Source: Janibacter cremeus
GTDB taxonomy: Bacteria; Actinomycetota; Actinomycetes; Actinomycetales; Dermatophilaceae
DNA: 64,000 bases
Reading direction: 5' to 3'
NCBI RefSeq assembly: GCF_013409205.1
Contig: NZ_JACCAE010000001.1
Coordinates: forward strand, 1,798,001-1,862,000
Part shown: piece after piece, positions 24,771-34,809 of the stretch
Position numbering within the stretch: the first letter of the stretch is position 1
Layout of the letters: each line of letters starts with the position of its first letter
Translations under genes and position numbers: made by a program
Notes under the pieces: generated by a model
What the model was told of the DNA's origin: nothing
The model's input: the letters and a program-made list of their open reading frames with translations, nothing else
Databases searched by the model: none

Positions 24771-25619
24771 TCAGGCCCCCAACTGCAGGATCACGGCCCC
24801 GGCGGCGACAGCCAGTACGGCCGTACGCTCGACGGTGGTCAGCCGCTCGGAGAGGACGAGCCCCCCGATGAGCGCGCCCCAGACGACGCTCGTCTCGCGC
24901 AGCCCGGCCACCAGGGCCAGCGGTGCGCGGCTCTGCGCCCACACCGTCGTGCCGTAGGAGGTGACGGACAGGACCCCGCCGAGCAGGCCGAGCGGCGCGT
25001 GAGCGTGCATCCGCCCCCAGAAGGAGCGGCCTGCCTGCCAGCGGCACACCAGCAGCAGGACAGGTGCCTGCAGGGCGAACATCCAGCCGATGTACGCGCC
25101 GGTCTCGCCGGAGACCCGGACGCCCACCCCGTCGCTGAGGCTGTAGCCGGCGATGACCAGGCCGGCGGACAGGGCGAGGACCAGACCGGTGTCGGCCCGG
25201 GGGAGGCCACGCGCGCAGGCCAGGAGCACGATGCCGGCCACGAGCACACCCAGACCGATCCAGGAGAGGACGCTCAGGCGCTCGGCGAGGACGGTCACCG
25301 CGATGGCCGTCACCACCACCGGGGAGGTGCCGCGCATGATCGGGTAGAGCCGCGACAGATCACCGTGGGCGTACGTGTGGGTCAGCAGGACGAGGTAGGT
25401 CGCCTGCAGCAGCGCCGAGGCCACGAGGTAGGGCCAGGAGGCGAGCGCCGGTACGCCGAAGAGAACGATGAACACGAGTCCGAAGGCGCCGTTGGCCGTC
25501 CCGATCAGCGCCGACGCGACCCAGCGGTCGCCGATCGACTTGGCCATGGCGTTCCATGCCGCGTGCAGCACGGCGGTGCCGAGCACGAGCAGTAGGACGC
25601 CCTGGATGCCGAGCGACAC
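24771..25619 (-). CDS. EamA/DMT-family transporter
   Basis: 282-residue membrane protein with ten predicted helices in two EamA halves. The first half contains HAAWNAMAKSIGDRW and YPIMRGTSPVVV, the second RETSVVWGALIGGLVLSER, both typical of drug/metabolite exporters. The substrate is unknown. The start is GTG 25619. It lies between the dehydrogenase and ilvD on the same strand, 59 bp from ilvD, and may be co-transcribed with ilvD. Confidence 0.85.
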   Translation of the reverse strand: MSLGIQGVLLLVLGTAVLHAAWNAMAKSIGDRWVASALIGTANGAFGLVFIVLFGVPALASWPYLVASALLQATYLVLLTHTYAHGDLSRLYPIMRGTSPVVVTAIAVTVLAERLSVLSWIGLGVLVAGIVLLACARGLPRADTGLVLALSAGLVIAGYSLSDGVGVRVSGETGAYIGWMFALQAPVLLLVCRWQAGRSFWGRMHAHAPLGLLGGVLSVTSYGTTVWAQSRAPLALVAGLRETSVVWGALIGGLVLSERLTTVERTAVLAVAAGAVILQLGA

Positions 25620-25678
25620 GGTCAGGCCGGCCGGGCCGTCAGGGCAGGTTCATCCACCGGCACCGACCCCCGACGCCG

Positions 25679-27403
25679 TCACGGCAGGCAGACCGCACCC
25701 TCGGAGGCCGAGCCGACCAGGGCGGCGTACTTGGCCAGGACACCGGTGCTCGTCATGGGCGGCTTGACCCAGTCCGCGCGGCGGGAGGCGAGCTCGGTCT
25801 CGTCCACCTGAAGATCCAGACGACGCGCGGTCAGGTCGAGGGAGATGCTGTCGCCGTCGCGGACCAGGGCGATGGGTCCGGCGTCCATCGTCTCGGGGGC
25901 GACGTGGGCGATGCAGTTGCCGGTCGTGCCGCCGGAGAAGCGACCGTCCGTGATGAGCAACGTCGAGGCGCCGAGTCCGGCTCCCTTGATCGCGCCGGTG
26001 ATCGCGAGCATCTCGCGCATGCCGGGTCCGCCCTGCGGCCCTTCCTGCCGGATGACGACGACGCACCCCGACTTGATGCTGCCCTCGGCGAGGGCGTCCA
26101 GCGCGTCGCGCTCGCCCTCGAAGACCCGCGCCGGGCCGGTGAAGGTGTCGTAGGAGAACCCGGCGGCCTTGGCGATGGCGCCGTCCGGGGCGAAGCTGCC
26201 CCGCAGGACGGCGAGTCCACCCGTCGCTCGGTAAGGCCGGTCGGAGCCGAAGAGGACGTGCCCGTCGGGCAGTGGTGGGGCGATGGCCGCGAGGTTCTCG
26301 ACGACGGTGCGGCCGGTGACGGTCATCGCCTCACCGTGCAGCAGGCCGGCATCGAGCAACACCCGCATGACGACGGGGATGCCACCGACCTGGTCGACGT
26401 CGCGCATCACGTGCTGGCCGAAGGGCTTGACGTCGGCGAGTACCGGTGTGCGCCCGGCGATCTCGTCGAAGTGGTCCAGGGTCAGCGGTACCCCGGCCTC
26501 GTTGGCGATCGCGAGCAGGTGCAGTACGGCATTGGTCGAGCCGCCCAGCGACATGAGCACCGTGATGGCGTTCTCGAAGGCCTCGAGGGTGAGGATGTCG
26601 CGGACCGTGATCCCCTCACGCAGCATCCGTACCGCCGCGGCCCCGGACTCGCGGGCGATGACCGTGCGGCGCTTGTCGGCCGAGGGCGGCGAGGCGCTGC
26701 CCGGCAGCGACAGCCCGAGGGCCTCGCCCATGCTCGCCATCGTGTTCGCGGTGTACATCCCGGCGCACGCGCCCTCGCCCGGGCAGAACGAGCGCTCGAT
26801 GGTGTCGACGTCCTCGCGCTCCATCGTCCCGGCCTGGCAGGCACCGACGGCCTCGAAGGCGTCGATGATCGTGATCTCCCGATCGGACTCGTCGAGCATG
26901 CGCACCAGACCGGGCAGGGCGGTGCCGGCGTAGACGAAGGTCGAGGCCAGCCCGAGTCGGGCGGCCGCCATCATCATCCCGGGCAGCGACTTGTCGCAGC
27001 CGGCCAGGAGCACGGACCCGTCGAAGCGCTCCGCCTCCATGACCGTCTCGACCGAGTCGGCGATGACCTCACGGGAGACGAGCGAGTAGTGCATCCCGAC
27101 GTGGCCCATCGAGATCCCGTCCGAGACCGAGATCGTGCCGAACTCCATCGGCACGCCCAACTCCTCGCGTACCCCGTCCTTGGCGGCAGCGGCCAGCCGC
27201 TGCAGGGACAGGTTGCACGGGGTGATGTCGTTCCAGCTGGAGCCGATCCCGATCTGCGGCTTGTCGAAGTCCGCGTCGGACAGTCCGACCGCACGCAGCA
27301 TCCCGCGCGCGGCGGTCTTCTCCAGGCCGTCGGTGACGTCCTTCGACCGAGGCTTCATCCGGTCGCGAAGGGAGGTGCTCGGCTCGGTCTGCGGGTGTGG
27401 CAT
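25679..27403 (-). CDS. ilvD: Dihydroxy-acid dehydratase
   Basis: 574-residue iron-sulfur dehydratase that converts 2,3-dihydroxy-isovalerate and its homologue to the 2-keto acids in valine, leucine and isoleucine synthesis. Cluster cysteines are visible in [21 protein letters not shown] and [11 protein letters not shown], together with the family signatures [14 protein letters not shown] and [12 protein letters not shown]. Length and composition are normal. ATG 27403 is chosen; a TTG codon precedes it. No other ilv gene is in the window. The 140 bp upstream holds nothing I recognise. Confidence 0.96.
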   Translation of the reverse strand: MPHPQTEPSTSLRDRMKPRSKDVTDGLEKTAARGMLRAVGLSDADFDKPQIGIGSSWNDITPCNLSLQRLAAAAKDGVREELGVPMEFGTISVSDGISMGHVGMHYSLVSREVIADSVETVMEAERFDGSVLLAGCDKSLPGMMMAAARLGLASTFVYAGTALPGLVRMLDESDREITIIDAFEAVGACQAGTMEREDVDTIERSFCPGEGACAGMYTANTMASMGEALGLSLPGSASPPSADKRRTVIARESGAAAVRMLREGITVRDILTLEAFENAITVLMSLGGSTNAVLHLLAIANEAGVPLTLDHFDEIAGRTPVLADVKPFGQHVMRDVDQVGGIPVVMRVLLDAGLLHGEAMTVTGRTVVENLAAIAPPLPDGHVLFGSDRPYRATGGLAVLRGSFAPDGAIAKAAGFSYDTFTGPARVFEGERDALDALAEGSIKSGCVVVIRQEGPQGGPGMREMLAITGAIKGAGLGASTLLITDGRFSGGTTGNCIAHVAPETMDAGPIALVRDGDSISLDLTARRLDLQVDETELASRRADWVKPPMTSTGVLAKYAALVGSASEGAVCLP

Positions 27404-27543
27404 CAAGAGGCTGCTTTCTCGCGGCCCTCACGGGGGAGGACGGGTGCCGGCTGCGGGTGCAACCGGTACCCGTCACGCTCCGTCAGCCCGCACCGGCTGT
27501 CAACAGGGGCAGGGCTGCCCCGGAGATCTGCGGGGGTTGCACG

Positions 27544-28095
27544 TCAGGCGAAGGCCTTCGCTGCGGCGTCGACGAAGGCATCGAGGTCGCCGGGGTTGCG
27601 GCTGGTGACGAGGGCGAATCCCCCCGCAGGGCAGGTGAACGACTCCTCATCGACCCACGTGCCGCCCGCGTTGCGGATATCGGTCCGCAGGGAGGGGTAG
27701 GACGTCAGCGTCTTGCCGTCGACCACACCGGCCTCGACCAGCGCCCACGGACCGTGGCAGATCGACGCGATCGGCTTGCCGGCCCCGGCGAAGTCCGCAA
27801 CGAACCGGACCGCGTCGGCGTCCAACCGCAGACGGTCGGCATTGGTGGTGCCGCCCGGCAGGACCAGGGCGTCGTAATCGGCGATGCGGGCCTCGGCCAT
27901 TGCCACGTCGGCCTCGAAGGTGTCGCCCTTCTCCACGTCGTTGTTGAAGGCCTGGACCGTGCCCGCAGTCGGAGCGATGAGGGTCATCTGCGCACCGGCG
28001 TCACCGAGCGCCCGCCACGGCGTGGTCAACTCGACCTGCTCCACGCCGGAGTTGGCGAGGACGACAGCGATCCTCCTGCCCGTCATGTCCTGCAT
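27544..28095 (-). CDS. DJ-1/PfpI-family glutamine-amidotransferase-like protein
   Basis: 183-residue protein of the PfpI/DJ-1 superfamily. The nucleophile elbow is ASICHGPWALVEA with the conserved cysteine, and VLPGGTTNADRLR carries the upstream Gly-Gly motif. Relatives act as stress proteins, deglycases or peptidases; the activity here cannot be chosen. A strong AGGAGG precedes the ATG. It lies between ilvD and the aconitase on the same strand but with gaps over 100 bp, so it probably has its own promoter. Confidence 0.88.
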   Translation of the reverse strand: MQDMTGRRIAVVLANSGVEQVELTTPWRALGDAGAQMTLIAPTAGTVQAFNNDVEKGDTFEADVAMAEARIADYDALVLPGGTTNADRLRLDADAVRFVADFAGAGKPIASICHGPWALVEAGVVDGKTLTSYPSLRTDIRNAGGTWVDEESFTCPAGGFALVTSRNPGDLDAFVDAAAKAFA

Positions 28096-28214
28096 CGGGT
28101 TCCTCCTTGGTGTGTCGGATCCTGGTTGCGGTTGTCACCCTCCGGCGTTGTGCTCGCCTGTGCTCCGTAATTTCGGGACGCAGGCGCGCGGAACGCCGTC
28201 AGGCTCCCTGGCTG

Positions 28215-30155
28215 TCAGAGCGCCTGCGCGGTGAGCGGGATCCGGCCACCGGCGAGCACCATGTCGACCTGACGGTCAGAGAGGCGGTGGTGCAGCGCGA
28301 CCTCGCGTCCGCCGATCGTCGCGGTGAGGTTGCGTCCGGACCGCAGGGCGTCGTGCACCCCGTCGAGCACGACGACATCGTCGATCGAGATCGAGTCGTG
28401 GTCGGACGGGTCGTCGAACTCCAGCGGCAGGACACCGAAGTTGGCGAGGTTCTGCCAGTGGATGCGGGCGAAGGACTTGGCGATCACGGCGACCAGACCC
28501 AGGTAGCGCGGCGCGATCACCGCGTGCTCACGGGAGGACCCCTGCCCGTAGTTCTCGCCGGCGACGACCACGTGGCCCTCGCCTCCCTTCGCCCGCTCCG
28601 GGTAGGTCTCGTCGACGCGGACGAAGGAGAAGTCGGCGATCTTGGGGATGTTGCTGCGGAAGGGCAGCACCTGGGACCCGGCCGGCATGATCTCGTCGGT
28701 GGAGACGTCGTCGCCCATGACGAGCAGCGTGGGCACCTCCACGCGGTCCTCGATCGGCTCGAACTGCGGGAGCGAGGAGATGTTCGGCCCCTTGACCAGC
28801 TCGACCTGCTCCGCCTCGTCCTGCGGCAGGGGAGCCAGCAGCATGTCGGCGATGGTGCTGTAGCGCTCCGGCATCGTCGGGCGGGGGTAGGTGAGGTCGT
28901 GGCTGTCCGTGAGCGTGCGCGGGTCGGTGATCCTGCCGGTCAGGGCCGCGGCCGCCGCGGTCTCGGGGGAGCACAGCCAGACGGCGTCCTCCTCGGTGCC
29001 CGAGCGTCCGGGGAAGTTGCGCGGCATGGTGCGCAGGGAGTTGCGGCCACTCGCCGGGGCCTGCCCCATCCCGATGCAACCCATGCAGCCCGACTGGTGG
29101 ATCCGCGCCCCGGAGCCGACGAGCGAGGTCAGCCACCCGCCGGCGATGAGGTCGGCCAGGACTTCCCGGGAGGTGGGATTGATGTCGACGGACACCCCGG
29201 TGTGGGACTGCTGGCCGTCGAGGATCTCGGCCACGACGGCGAAGTCGCGCAGGCCCGGGTTCGCGGAGGAGCCGACGACCACCTGGGTGACGTCCTCGTC
29301 CTCGACCTCGGCGACCGGCACGACGTTGCCCGGTGAGGAGGGCTTGGCGATCAGTGGCTCCAGCGTGGAGAGGTCGATGTGCTCGGTCTCGTCATAGCTC
29401 GCGCCGTCGTCGGCCACGATCTGCGTGAAGTCGTCCCCGCGCCCGACGGCCTCGAGGTAGTCGCGCACGGCCACGTCGGCGGGGAAGACGCTGGCCGTCG
29501 CCCCGAGCTCGGCGCCCATGTTGGCGATGACGTGCCGATCCATCGCGGTCAGCTGTGCCAGCCCCGGCCCGTGGTACTCGATGACCCGACCGACGCCGCC
29601 CTTGACGCCGTGGCGTCGCAGCATCTCCAGTACGACGTCCTTGGCGGAGACCCAGTCGGGCAGCTCACCGGTCAGCTCGACGCCCCACACCTGTGGCATG
29701 GACACGTAGAGCGGCTGCCCGGCCATCGCCATCGCGACCTCGAGGCCGCCGACGCCGATCGCCAGCATGCCCAGCGCGCCCGCGGCGCAGGTGTGCGAGT
29801 CCGACCCGATCAACGTCGCGCCGGGACGACCGAAGTGCGCCTGGTGCACCGGGTGGGAGACACCGTTGCCGGGCTTGGAGTACCAGAGCCCGAAGCGCTG
29901 CGCCGCGGACTGCAGGAAGAGGTGGTCGTCGGGGTTCTTCTCGTCGGTCTGCAGCAGGTTGTGGTCGACGTACTGCACCGACAGCTCCGTGCGGATGCGG
30001 TCGAGACCCATCGCCTCCAGCTCGAGCATCACCATCGTGCCGGTCGCGTCCTGGGTGAGCGTCTGGTCGACGGTCAGGCCGATCTCCGACCCCGGCTCCA
30101 TCGAGCCCTCCACGAGGTGCTCGGCGATGAGCTTCTGGGCGACTGTGCGTGCCAC
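28215..30155 (-). CDS. Aconitate hydratase (short, mitochondrial-like type)
   Basis: 646-residue iron-sulfur hydratase isomerising citrate and isocitrate in the TCA or glyoxylate cycle. It has SDSHTCAAGALG and SGCMGCIGMG with the three cluster cysteines, RNFPGRSGTEEDAVWL, and GENYGQGSSREHAVIAPRYLG in the swivelling domain. It is about 250 residues shorter than the main actinobacterial AcnA, so it may be a second aconitase. GTG 30155 has GGAGGAG upstream; the ORF extends to 30212 but lacks support. It is the third gene after the acyl-CoA ligase and flavoprotein, 53 bp behind. Confidence 0.9.
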   Translation of the reverse strand: MARTVAQKLIAEHLVEGSMEPGSEIGLTVDQTLTQDATGTMVMLELEAMGLDRIRTELSVQYVDHNLLQTDEKNPDDHLFLQSAAQRFGLWYSKPGNGVSHPVHQAHFGRPGATLIGSDSHTCAAGALGMLAIGVGGLEVAMAMAGQPLYVSMPQVWGVELTGELPDWVSAKDVVLEMLRRHGVKGGVGRVIEYHGPGLAQLTAMDRHVIANMGAELGATASVFPADVAVRDYLEAVGRGDDFTQIVADDGASYDETEHIDLSTLEPLIAKPSSPGNVVPVAEVEDEDVTQVVVGSSANPGLRDFAVVAEILDGQQSHTGVSVDINPTSREVLADLIAGGWLTSLVGSGARIHQSGCMGCIGMGQAPASGRNSLRTMPRNFPGRSGTEEDAVWLCSPETAAAAALTGRITDPRTLTDSHDLTYPRPTMPERYSTIADMLLAPLPQDEAEQVELVKGPNISSLPQFEPIEDRVEVPTLLVMGDDVSTDEIMPAGSQVLPFRSNIPKIADFSFVRVDETYPERAKGGEGHVVVAGENYGQGSSREHAVIAPRYLGLVAVIAKSFARIHWQNLANFGVLPLEFDDPSDHDSISIDDVVVLDGVHDALRSGRNLTATIGGREVALHHRLSDRQVDMVLAGGRIPLTAQAL

Positions 30156-30208
30156 GGGTTCTCCTCCCTGCGGCCGGTCGGCCGGCCGCATGCGGTCCTT
30201 CCGGCGGG

Positions 30209-31650
30209 TCATCCCTGCTGGTCTACCCGCGATCCGCGGCGCAAATCACCGGGTAGGTCCTCCAACATACGCAACCACAGCTCGGACGCCGTCGGGAAGG
30301 ACGGCACTGCGTGCCGCAGCAGGTGCACCGGGACCGCGCCCACGATGGCGATCGTCGCGCCGTGGACCAGCTCGCCCGCCTCGGGGCCGACGAAGGTCGC
30401 GCCGAGCAGCCGCCCGCTGGCCCCGTCGACGACGAGCGCGGCCCGGCCGCTGACGTCGTCGCGCAACAGCGCGCCACCCGCCGTCGCGTCGAAGGGTGAC
30501 TGCGCGGTGACCACCTCGTGGCCGGCCTCCTCGGCAGCGAGGGCCGTCAGGCCGACCGACCCGACCTGCGGGTCGGTGAAGACGACCTGTGGCACGGGGA
30601 CGTCGGCGGGTACCGGCTCACCCGGGCGACCGGCGGCCGCATCGGCCAGGTGCGATCCGAGCACCCGGGCACGGTACTTCCCCCAGTGCGTCAGCGGCGC
30701 CTCCCCACCGGCGTCCCCGAGCGCGTGCAGCCACTGCGGCAGCTGCCCCTGCGACACGTCCTCCTCGGTGAGCCCGACGGCGTCGAGACCCACGTCGTGC
30801 AGCCGCGGCCGGCGGCCGGTGGCGACGAGCACCTCGTCCGCCTCGACCATCCCGTCCGCGGTGGTGAGGGTGACCGGTCCGCCGTGGATCCGGCCGACGC
30901 CGGTGTCCTCGGCCTGCGGTCGGTCGATTTCAGTGGCCTCGGTCGACAGGCGCACCTCCACCCCCTTCGTGCGAAGGGAGTCGGCGACCAGCTCCCCGAC
31001 GAAGGGCTCCTGCCCCGCGAGCAGGCCCGGCCCGCGCACCAGCATCGTCACGCGGGAACCGAGTGCGGCCATCCACGTCGCGGCCTCGCAGGCGACGACC
31101 CCGCCGCCGATGATGACGAGCCGGTCCGGCACCTCCTGCACCGCGGTGACGTCGCGTGACCCCCAGGGGTGGACGTCGCGGTAGGGCGGGGGCACGAAGG
31201 GCTCGCTGCCGGTGGCGATGACCACGGCGCGCCGGGCGCGCAGGCGGTGGGTCCCCCCTTCGCCGGTCACCTCGACCTCCCGCTCGCCGACGAGCCGACC
31301 GTGCCCGCGCACGGGGGCGATCCCGGTGTCCTCGACCCAGTCGAACTGGCCGGTGTCGTCGTAGTGCGAAACCCACGTGTCCCGGCGGGCGAGGAGGGCG
31401 TCGCGGTCGAGTGCTCCGGCGGTCACGCCCTGCAGCTGGGCGCTGGTGTCGACGACGGACACCGGTCGCAGCAGTGCCTTGCTCGGGATGCACGCCCAGT
31501 AGCTGCACTCCCCGCCGTAGCGTTCGGTCTCGACGATCGCGGCGCTCAGGCCGCCCTCGATCGCGTACTGGGCGAGGTTCTCCCCGACGGGACCACCACC
31601 GAGGACGATGACGTCGAGGTCGATGGACTCGCTGGCGGCGGGTGTAGTCG

Positions 31651-31654
<4 letters not shown>
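30209..31654 (-). CDS. Dihydrolipoamide-dehydrogenase/mercuric-reductase-like flavoprotein
   Basis: 481-residue class I pyridine-nucleotide-disulfide oxidoreductase. FAD motif VIVLGGGPVGENLAQYA, redox disulfide in GGECSYWACIPSKALLRP (Cys-X4-Cys), NAD(P) motif LVIIGGGVVACEAATWM, and second FAD contact LHALGDAGGEAPL. The loop SYWA between the cysteines differs from lipoamide dehydrogenase (LNVG), and the C-terminal HPTxxE-type motif of dimer catalysis is altered to HAVPSFPTASE. The GTG start overlaps the ligase stop by 4 nt, so the two are coupled. Confidence 0.88.
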
Positions 31655-33300
<1,646 letters not shown>

Positions 33301-33435
33301 GCACCTATCCAACTGTGTGACGGGCGCCACGTCCAGAGCGCCATCTCCTGCCCGTCACCGGCATCGCCCACGTGGGCGACCGTCCGGGGCGGAGCACACC
33401 CGCAGTCCTTGCGCGCCGGGAGGGTGGCGGGCACA

Positions 33436-33525
33436 GTGACGAGCACGTCAGCACTCTTCGGCCGACTCCGGGACGATCCGCGCAGCCGGGCCGAGTTCCT
33501 CGAACTCACCAGGAGCACGCCATGA
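33436..33525 (+). CDS. Possible 29-residue small protein coupled to the downstream reductase
   Basis: A GTG-started short frame encodes VTSTSALFGRLRDDPRSR and a further eleven residues, and ends with TGA overlapping the ATG of the next gene (ATGA). A GGGAGGG tract lies about 10 nt before the start. Translational coupling of this kind is common, but no family is recognised and the frame is short, so this may be just leader sequence. The rest of the gap (33301-33435) shows no gene. Confidence 0.3.
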   Translation: MTSTSALFGRLRDDPRSRAEFLELTRSTP

Positions 33526-34754
33526 CCATCGCGATCATCGGAGCCGGGCTCACCGGCGCCAGCGCCGCCGCCGAGCTGCGCGAGCAGGGCTATGAGGGGG
33601 ACATCGTCCTCGTGGGCGCCGAACCCCATGCACCCTATGAGCGCCCGCCGCTGTCCAAGGACATCCTGCTGGGCACCGGCACCGCCGCGGACGCCGCCGT
33701 CAAGGACGCCGACTGGTACGAGCAGCAGCGGATCGAGCTGATCACCGGGAGCGAGGTCAGCGACCTCGACCCGGCCGCGCGGACCTTCGTCGTCGACGGG
33801 CGCACGATCAGCTACGACGAGCTGCTCGTCGCCACCGGTGCCACCTCGCGCCACCTGCCGATGGTCGACGAGTCCGGCGCCCCCTTCGCCTACCTGCGCA
33901 CGATCGAGGAGTCCGAGGCACTGCGGAAGAACCTCTCCGGGCGCCTGCTGGTCATCGGGGCCGGCTGGATCGGGCTCGAGGTCGCCTCCGCGGCCCGACA
34001 GGCCGGCGGCACGGTCACCGTCGTCGAGGCAGCGGCGACGCCCCTGTCCGGACCCATCGGCCCGGAGATGGCCGAGGTCTTCGCCGGACTGCACCGCGAG
34101 CACGGCGTCGACCTGCGCACCAGCACGAGCGTCACGGCCATCGAGCACGGCGAAGACCGTGCCCTGAGGCGCGACGAAGGAGCCTCGAAGGGGAGTACCC
34201 GCGCCACCCTGTCCGACGGCACCGAGGTCGTCGCGGACATCGTCCTCGTCGCGATCGGGGCGCAGCCCGAGGTCGCGCTGGCGCAGTCAGCCGGTCTGGA
34301 CGTCGACAACGGGATCCTCGTCGACGAGCGGCTGCGTACGAGCGACCCGCACGTCTTCGCCGCCGGTGACGTGGCCAACCACGACCACCCGACGGTGGGG
34401 CGGGTCCGGGTCGAGCACTGGGACAGCGCCATCCACCAGGGTCGCCACGCGGCCCGCAGCATGCTCGGGGGCCAGGAGGCGTACACGCGTCAGCCCTACT
34501 TCTTCACCGACCAGTACGACCTGGGGATGGAGTACATCGGCCACCTCGGTCCGGACGGCTATGACGAGGTCGTCATCCGCGGAGACCGCGACTCGCGGGT
34601 GCTCAACGCCCTGATGATCACCTCCGGTCGGGTCGTTGCCGGCATGCACACCAACGACTGGGATGCGACTGACCACCTGCGCGCGTGCGTCGGGAACGAG
34701 GCCACCGACGCTCTGCGCGACGTGTCGATCCCACTGGCGCAGGCTCACGGCTGA
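33522..34754 (+). CDS. Ferredoxin-reductase-like FAD oxidoreductase
   Basis: 410-residue flavoprotein of the rubredoxin/ferredoxin-NAD(P) reductase group that supplies electrons to oxygenases or cytochromes P450. It shows IAIIGAGLTGASAAAELREQG at the N-terminus, YERPPLSK, LLVIGAGWIGLEVASAARQ for NAD(P), and VFAAGDVANHDHP for FAD. AGGAG precedes ATG 33522. Residues around RRDEGASKGSTR look like an insertion and contain one of the CGAAGGGG words that recur in the window. No ferredoxin or P450 gene is adjacent. Confidence 0.88.
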   Translation: MTIAIIGAGLTGASAAAELREQGYEGDIVLVGAEPHAPYERPPLSKDILLGTGTAADAAVKDADWYEQQRIELITGSEVSDLDPAARTFVVDGRTISYDELLVATGATSRHLPMVDESGAPFAYLRTIEESEALRKNLSGRLLVIGAGWIGLEVASAARQAGGTVTVVEAAATPLSGPIGPEMAEVFAGLHREHGVDLRTSTSVTAIEHGEDRALRRDEGASKGSTRATLSDGTEVVADIVLVAIGAQPEVALAQSAGLDVDNGILVDERLRTSDPHVFAAGDVANHDHPTVGRVRVEHWDSAIHQGRHAARSMLGGQEAYTRQPYFFTDQYDLGMEYIGHLGPDGYDEVVIRGDRDSRVLNALMITSGRVVAGMHTNDWDATDHLRACVGNEATDALRDVSIPLAQAHG

Positions 34755-34809
34755 GAGCCACTGGCCACCCTCGGGCTGTCCGGTCACGATCCACCTGCGA
34801 TATTTGGGC

